Assembly: GCA_018400055.1 (NCBI GenBank)
Contig: JAGYNK010000106.1
Location: 1 to 26,496 of the forward strand
Length of the DNA stretch: 26,496 nt
Direction: 5' to 3'
From: Candidatus Moraniibacteriota bacterium
GTDB lineage: Bacteria > Patescibacteriota > Minisyncoccia > Moranbacterales > UBA9337
Below the pieces are notes generated by a model that was not told where the DNA came from, made no database searches, and was given only the letters and a program-made list of their open reading frames with translations. Below are positions 22,458 through 26,496 of this stretch, in pieces. Both the position numbers and the translations under genes were made by a program. Position 1 is the stretch's first letter, and every line of letters begins with the position of its first letter.

Positions 22458-25274
22458 TTATAAATATTTCGCCGTCCAGCTTTTTCGACATTTTTTTAAT
22501 TTTTCCGGCACTCCTTCAAACACAATTTCCCCTCCTTCTTCTCCTCCTTCCGGACCCAATTCAATTACCCAGTCGGCGCTTTTTATTATATCGGCATTAT
22601 GTTCCACCACCAAGACGGAATTGCCTTTTTCCACCAAAGCGTCCAGAACCTTTAATAATTTTTTTATGTCTTCAAAATGAAGACCGATACTAGGCTCATC
22701 CAAGATATACAAGGTTTTCCCCAAAGATTTCCGCGCCAATTCTTTAGCTAGTTTTATTCTTTGCGCCTCGCCTCCGGAAAGATTAGTGGCGCTTTGGTCC
22801 AATTTTAAATAGCCTAGCCCCACATCCTCTAACGTTTTTAGTTTTTCATAAATTAAAGGATATCTTTTGAAAAACTTAAGAGCATAGCTCACGTTCATAT
22901 TTAAAACTTGGGCGATATTCATACCTTGATATTCAATTTCCAAAGTTTTTCTGTTATACCTGGTTCCGTCACACGCTTCGCATTTTACATACATATCGGG
23001 CAATAAATGCATTTCTATTTTACGCATTCCCTCCCCTTGACAAACCTCGCACCTGCCGCCTTTCATATTAAAGCTAAATCGGCTGGCGAAATAACCTTTG
23101 CTTTTAGCTTCCTCGCTCCGCGCGAAAATTTCCCTAATATGGGAAAATAATCCCGTGTAAGTGGCCGCGTTGGAGCGAGGAGTCTTACCAATGGGATTTT
23201 GGTTAATATCAATAACTTTACTGATATTTCTCAATCCCTGGATAGCTTGGTGCTTACCCGCAAAATCTTTTGACTTATAGAAATGTTTTGAAAGCGCCTT
23301 GGCTAAAATATCACAGACCAAGGTTGACTTGCCTGAACCGGAAACCCCGCAAATAACTACTAATTTTCCCAACGGTATTTTCACATTTATATTTTTTAAA
23401 TTATGCTCGGAAGCTTTGATAATTCCCAAAAATTTTCCATTTCCTCTACGCGATTTAATTCTCTTAAAAACCTTTTTTCTTCCGGATAAATATTGGGCGG
23501 TAGCCACATCAGACTTAAGTAAATTCTTGGAAGTGCCTTCAAAAATAATTTTTCCGCCCTCATTGCCCGCGCCCGGGCCCATGTCAATTATCCAATCGGC
23601 TGCTTTTATAAAGTCCCGATCGTGCTCCACCACCACAACGGAATTTCCCGCGTCACGCAGAGATTTGATTGTTTTTATGAGTTTTTCAGTATCTCGGCTA
23701 TGCAAACCCACGGAGGGCTCATCCAAAACATAAATAATCCCTGTGAGCTGAGATTTTATTTGAACCGCCAAACGGATTCTTTGTGCTTCGCCTCCGGAAA
23801 TAGTTTTAATTCCTCTGGATAAACTTAAATAATCCAAACCCACATCTTCCAAAGCAACCAACCTATCTACAGTCTCCCTTAATAATACCTTAGCCACTTT
23901 TTCCTTTTCCTTTGAAATATTTTTGAATGGAAAATTTTCCAGATAATTTCTAAGCTGAAAAACACTTAAATCGGACATCTCGCTAATAGACTGACCATCT
24001 ATTAAAACCCCCAAGCTTTCTTTTTTCAACCTACTCCCCTGACAATAAGAGCATATTTCAGGTAGCATATATTTTTCAATTTCCGATCGGGCATAGTCCG
24101 ATTTGGTTTCCAAATATTTCCTTTCCAGACTCGGCACCACCCCTTCAAAATAAATCGGATCTGCTTTTTTTGATCCGTACAAAATTAAATTCAACTGCTC
24201 GACAGTCAGTTTTTTAACCGGAGTTTTAACAGAAAATTTATATTCCCTCGCTAATTTCTTAATCAGAGAATTATTACTTTGCGCTCCATTTCCGTTTCTG
24301 TTCCAAGGTTTAATAGCACCCTCGGCTAAAGACAGTTTTTTATTGGGCAAAACCAGTTGAGGATCTACTTTCATCTTCATTCCCAATCCTTGGCATTCCG
24401 GACAAGCTCCTTCCGGACTGTTAAAAGAAAAATGTCGCGGGGTGATTTCCTTTATTTTAATACCGCACTTTTCACAAACAAAATCGCGATTATAATAATT
24501 TTCTTTTTCCGTGTTTATTAGAATTCCCATAGATCCGTCACCCACCTTCATGGCTGTTTCAATTGAATCCAAAATTCTTTCTTTGTCTATATCTCTAGAA
24601 TCAAAGTTAATTCTATCAATAACCACTTCAATCTTATCCGGACATTCACTTTCATTTCTCAAATAAATTTCCGAAACCGGCACCATTTTTCCATCCAGCC
24701 TTACTCTGGCATAGCCCTGTTGCTGTATCTTACGAACAATTTCCTTAAAGCTTTTATTTTTTTGCTTATAGTTAGCTAAGACAACTATTCTATTTTTTCC
24801 CGAAAGAGATAAAATTTCCCTCAAAATTTCTTTATTGGATTTCCTTTGCATTAAAACACGGCACTTTGGACAATGGACCTCTCCTACTTTAGCAAATAAC
24901 ACCCTCAGATAATCATAAATTTCCGTAAGCGTTCCCACAGTTGATCTGGAACTGCGAACCACACTTTTTTGGTCAATGGAAATGGACGGGCTCAAATTTT
25001 CAATTTTATCCACATCCGGTTTGGAAGAAACATCCAAAAAATTTCTGGCATAAGAAGAAAGCCCTTCTAAATAACGGCGATTTCCCTCGGCATAAATCGT
25101 ATCAAAAGCCAAAGAAGACTTTCCCGAGCCGGAAAGTCCGGTTATCACTACAAATTTATTGCGGGGAATGTTAACGCTGATATTCTTCAAATTATTGACC
25201 CGAGCGCCCTTTATAATTATTTCTTCCCACTTTTTTTCCAGCAAGTTTGGCTTTGTTTTTTTAATTTTATTCAT
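22458..25274 (-). CDS. uvrA: Excinuclease ABC subunit UvrA
   Basis: 938 residues, full length. UvrA is the damage-recognising ATPase of nucleotide excision repair and loads UvrB onto DNA. Both ABC halves are intact. The first has Walker A GLSGSGKSS (46-54) and signature TISGGEAQRIRLA, with DEPSVGLHSRD. The second has Walker A GVSGSGKST (643-651), signature NLSGGEAQRIKLA (about 831-843) and DEPSIGLHFED. Zinc modules are visible: CPKC in the UvrB-binding region, CEKC...CPEC, and CEVC (742/745) with CEAC (765/768). No uvrB or uvrC lies in the window. A good promoter sits just before the ATG (25286-25314), so the transcript would have almost no leader. Confidence 0.98.
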   Translation of the reverse strand: MNKIKKTKPNLLEKKWEEIIIKGARVNNLKNISVNIPRNKFVVITGLSGSGKSSLAFDTIYAEGNRRYLEGLSSYARNFLDVSSKPDVDKIENLSPSISIDQKSVVRSSRSTVGTLTEIYDYLRVLFAKVGEVHCPKCRVLMQRKSNKEILREILSLSGKNRIVVLANYKQKNKSFKEIVRKIQQQGYARVRLDGKMVPVSEIYLRNESECPDKIEVVIDRINFDSRDIDKERILDSIETAMKVGDGSMGILINTEKENYYNRDFVCEKCGIKIKEITPRHFSFNSPEGACPECQGLGMKMKVDPQLVLPNKKLSLAEGAIKPWNRNGNGAQSNNSLIKKLAREYKFSVKTPVKKLTVEQLNLILYGSKKADPIYFEGVVPSLERKYLETKSDYARSEIEKYMLPEICSYCQGSRLKKESLGVLIDGQSISEMSDLSVFQLRNYLENFPFKNISKEKEKVAKVLLRETVDRLVALEDVGLDYLSLSRGIKTISGGEAQRIRLAVQIKSQLTGIIYVLDEPSVGLHSRDTEKLIKTIKSLRDAGNSVVVVEHDRDFIKAADWIIDMGPGAGNEGGKIIFEGTSKNLLKSDVATAQYLSGRKKVFKRIKSRRGNGKFLGIIKASEHNLKNINVKIPLGKLVVICGVSGSGKSTLVCDILAKALSKHFYKSKDFAGKHQAIQGLRNISKVIDINQNPIGKTPRSNAATYTGLFSHIREIFARSEEAKSKGYFASRFSFNMKGGRCEVCQGEGMRKIEMHLLPDMYVKCEACDGTRYNRKTLEIEYQGMNIAQVLNMNVSYALKFFKRYPLIYEKLKTLEDVGLGYLKLDQSATNLSGGEAQRIKLAKELARKSLGKTLYILDEPSIGLHFEDIKKLLKVLDALVEKGNSVLVVEHNADIIKSADWVIELGPEGGEEGGEIVFEGVPEKLKKCRKSWTAKYL

Positions 25275-25285
25275 ATCAATTATCT

Positions 25286-25314
25286 ATTTTAGCGAAAAAA
25301 ACAGAATATGTCCA
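25286..25314 (-). promoter_or_regulatory. Probable uvrA promoter
   Basis: On the minus strand, -35 TGGACA (25309-25314), a 17-base spacer and -10 TAAAAT (25286-25291). The predicted start of transcription is only a few bases before the uvrA ATG at 25274, so the message may be leaderless or nearly so. Confidence 0.55.
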
Positions 25315-25498
25315 GAAGTATTTCATAGATGAAAATTAAGAATTAATAAGGGTTAATTTTCCTCGCTATAATAAGATAAAAGAAATAAATCATACTATCA
25401 AATTTAACATCTATAACCAATTGCATATAAACGCTAAAAAAATAAAAGTTAAAAAATTATATTTCACTTCTCCACGATCGCATATTAATGGAACCATC
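25315..25498. other. AT-rich gap between efp and uvrA, no gene seen
   Basis: This is part of a 373-base non-coding gap. I find no open frame of note, tRNA or strong repeat here. A TATAAT-like word occurs near 25365 on the plus strand, but no plus-strand gene follows. The gap's other parts are the efp terminator (25499-25528), an AT-rich tail (25529-25647) and the uvrA promoter. Confidence 0.4.
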
Positions 25499-25528
25499 AA
25501 AAAAGCACATATTAAATCATGCGCTTTT
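25499..25528 (-). terminator. Intrinsic terminator of the rpsR-efp unit
   Basis: On the minus strand AAAAGCGCAT pairs with ATGTGCTTTT (one G-U pair) around an 8-base loop, ending in TTTTTT. On the plus strand the G-U becomes an A-C mismatch, so it is oriented for the minus strand. It lies 120 bases past the efp stop. Confidence 0.75.
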
Positions 25529-25647
25529 ATCTTGTCTATTTTACAATAATTTTGGTAAGCTTTTTTAAATAAAAATACCCGAGCCTTTTATTTTAAATAA
25601 GTAATAAAATTTTTAAAAAGTGTATTCCATGATTCAGTTTAACTCCA

Positions 25648-26205
25648 TCACGCCCGTGAAACATACTCTCCCTTTTCCGTATTAACGATTATTTCATCAT
25701 CCTTTTTTACAAATAACGGCGTGGTAATTTCCAACCCGTTTTCCAACTTGGCCAATTTACCGCCACCGGAAGCAGTATCGCCTTTAATCCCCGGCGGAGC
25801 TTCCACTACCTTTAATTTTATTTTTATAGGAAGCTCAATATTAACAGGGTTATTGTTAAAGTTCAAAACAACCACTTCCGTTCCCTCAATTAAATATTTG
25901 GCGGAACCACCTAATGTCTCACTTGAAAGAAAAAATTGATCGTAATTCTTACCATCCATAAAAACATAATTTTCTCCCTCTCTATAAAGGTATTGAGCCT
26001 TGGACTTAATCATTTCAGCTTCCTCTATTTTTTCCGCTCCCTGAAAAGTTTTTTCCAGAACCGCACCCGTAATTAAATTTTTTAATTTCGTGCGCAGAAC
26101 CGCCCCCGCCCGACCCATTTTGGAATGCTCGCAAAAAATAACGGCGTAAGGTTCGCCATTTAAAACTATATTTTTTCCGGTCTTTATTTCATTTATACCT
26201 AACAT
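25648..26205 (-). CDS. efp: Translation elongation factor P
   Basis: 185 residues in three beta domains, normal length. EF-P enters the ribosomal E site and rescues ribosomes stalled at proline runs. The N-terminal KOW-like domain (GINEIKTGKNIVLNGEPYAVI) carries the functional loop EHSKMGRAGAVLRTKLKNL. The tip residue is Arg32, not the lysine that EpmA modifies in E. coli, and the usual 'KPGKG' reads KMGRAG. The central domain has QYLYREGENYVFMD, and the C-terminal OB domain has PGIKGDTASGGGKLAKLENG and EIIVNTEKGEYVSR. Its ATG overlaps the rpsR stop by one base (TAATG), so the two are translationally coupled. Confidence 0.96.
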   Translation of the reverse strand: MLGINEIKTGKNIVLNGEPYAVIFCEHSKMGRAGAVLRTKLKNLITGAVLEKTFQGAEKIEEAEMIKSKAQYLYREGENYVFMDGKNYDQFFLSSETLGGSAKYLIEGTEVVVLNFNNNPVNIELPIKIKLKVVEAPPGIKGDTASGGGKLAKLENGLEITTPLFVKKDDEIIVNTEKGEYVSRA

Positions 26206-26411
26206 TATTTAATTACAAAAGGTACCAGCGCCATAACTCTGGCGCGCTTAATCGCCTGAGTCAACAACCTTTGATGTTTAGCGCAAGTCCCATGTCTTTT
26301 GGGAGGATAAATTTTTCCTTGCGAATTCATAAAGCGGCGCAAAAGATAAGCGTCTTTATAATCAATTTTATCCATTTTTTGTTCGCAAAAATAGCAAACT
26401 TTATTTTCCAT
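26205..26411 (-). CDS. rpsR: Small-subunit ribosomal protein S18
   Basis: 68 residues. The S18 core is clear: IDYKDAYLLRRFMNSQGKIYPPKRHGTCAKHQRLLTQAIKRARVMALVPF, trimmed here for length in quotes: key parts are YLLRRFMNSQGKI, TCAKHQRLLTQAI and ARVMALVPF. It has a possible zinc site, Cys6/Cys9 with Cys43/His46, as in the cysteine-containing form of S18. S18 sits in the platform of the 30S subunit beside S6. It ends in TAATG shared with efp. The usual neighbours rpsF and ssb are not directly upstream; the 85-base repeated leader occupies that place. Confidence 0.96.
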   Translation of the reverse strand: MENKVCYFCEQKMDKIDYKDAYLLRRFMNSQGKIYPPKRHGTCAKHQRLLTQAIKRARVMALVPFVIK

Positions 26412-26496
26412 AAAAATTTAAATCCCGAATCCACACTAATTTTTATCGAATAATCTCCAACAATTTTAAATTATTCGTAATAATTAGTGAATGAAT
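26412..26496 (-). promoter_or_regulatory. 85-base repeated leader element, rpsR copy (may continue past the window)
   Basis: In reverse complement this matches 8171-8255 at 79 of 85 positions without gaps, and it ends exactly at the rpsR ATG. The nested inverted repeats (CACTAATT with AATTAGTG; GAATAAT with ATTATTC) are kept. Four of the six differences lie outside these arms. The left end is cut by the window, so its true length is unknown. Confidence 0.85.

Noticed and set aside
1..26496. CRISPR array or defence locus
   Set aside because: No regularly spaced direct repeats and no Cas, toxin-antitoxin or restriction genes were recognised; the repeats present are palindromic or leader-type.

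Overview
This AT-rich window comes from a bacterial chromosome with small, tightly packed genes. Almost no start codon has a recognisable Shine-Dalgarno sequence in front of it. The gene set is a reduced housekeeping set (tryptophanyl-tRNA synthetase tail, phosphohexomutase, YbaB, YchF, GroEL, UvrA, EF-P, S18), a single-cluster type IV pilus machine, stand-alone receiver proteins and two histidine kinases. Together with word-like repeats in the intergenic gaps, this fits a member of the Candidate Phyla Radiation (Patescibacteria, Parcubacteria-like). That assignment is inference from gene content and style; no 16S gene is present.

Layout. At 1-170 is the end of trpS (+), followed by a 314-base gap between convergent genes that is packed with perfect hairpins. 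From 485 to 6820 all genes are on the minus strand: phosphomannomutase/phosphoglucomutase, a YbaB nucleoid protein, a single-domain response regulator, a multi-pass membrane protein, a large membrane histidine kinase, a UbiA-type prenyltransferase and a pyruvoyl decarboxylase of the AdoMet decarboxylase family. From 6976 to 20906 all genes are on the plus strand: ychF, groEL, a histidine kinase, a response regulator, then a type IV pilus cluster in the order pilB, pilC, three prepilin-like genes, pilM, pilN, pilO and a small membrane protein. From 20907 to 26496 everything reads on the minus strand: a tRNA cluster (His, Arg and a decayed Arg-like copy), a nucleotidyltransferase-like gene, uvrA, and the rpsR-efp pair at the right edge.

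How the genes work together. PilB (motor ATPase), PilC (platform), PilM/N/O plus a PilP-like small protein (alignment complex) and three filament or minor-pilin proteins make most of one pilus machine. No retraction ATPase, prepilin peptidase or obvious major pilin lies in the window. The histidine kinase and receiver directly upstream of pilB could control it. A second kinase and receiver sit on the minus strand with an unknown membrane protein.

The most striking signals are repeats. (1) An 85-base element with about 93% identity between copies ends exactly at the start codon of both groEL and rpsR. (2) A perfect 32-base palindrome plus an extra arm lies inside ychF and is translated in frame, replacing a normally conserved segment. 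(3) A pair of inverted intergenic repeats occurs in which one copy carries a second hairpin inside it. (4) Different simple, word-like leaders run straight into the start codons of pilC, the large pilin and pilM.
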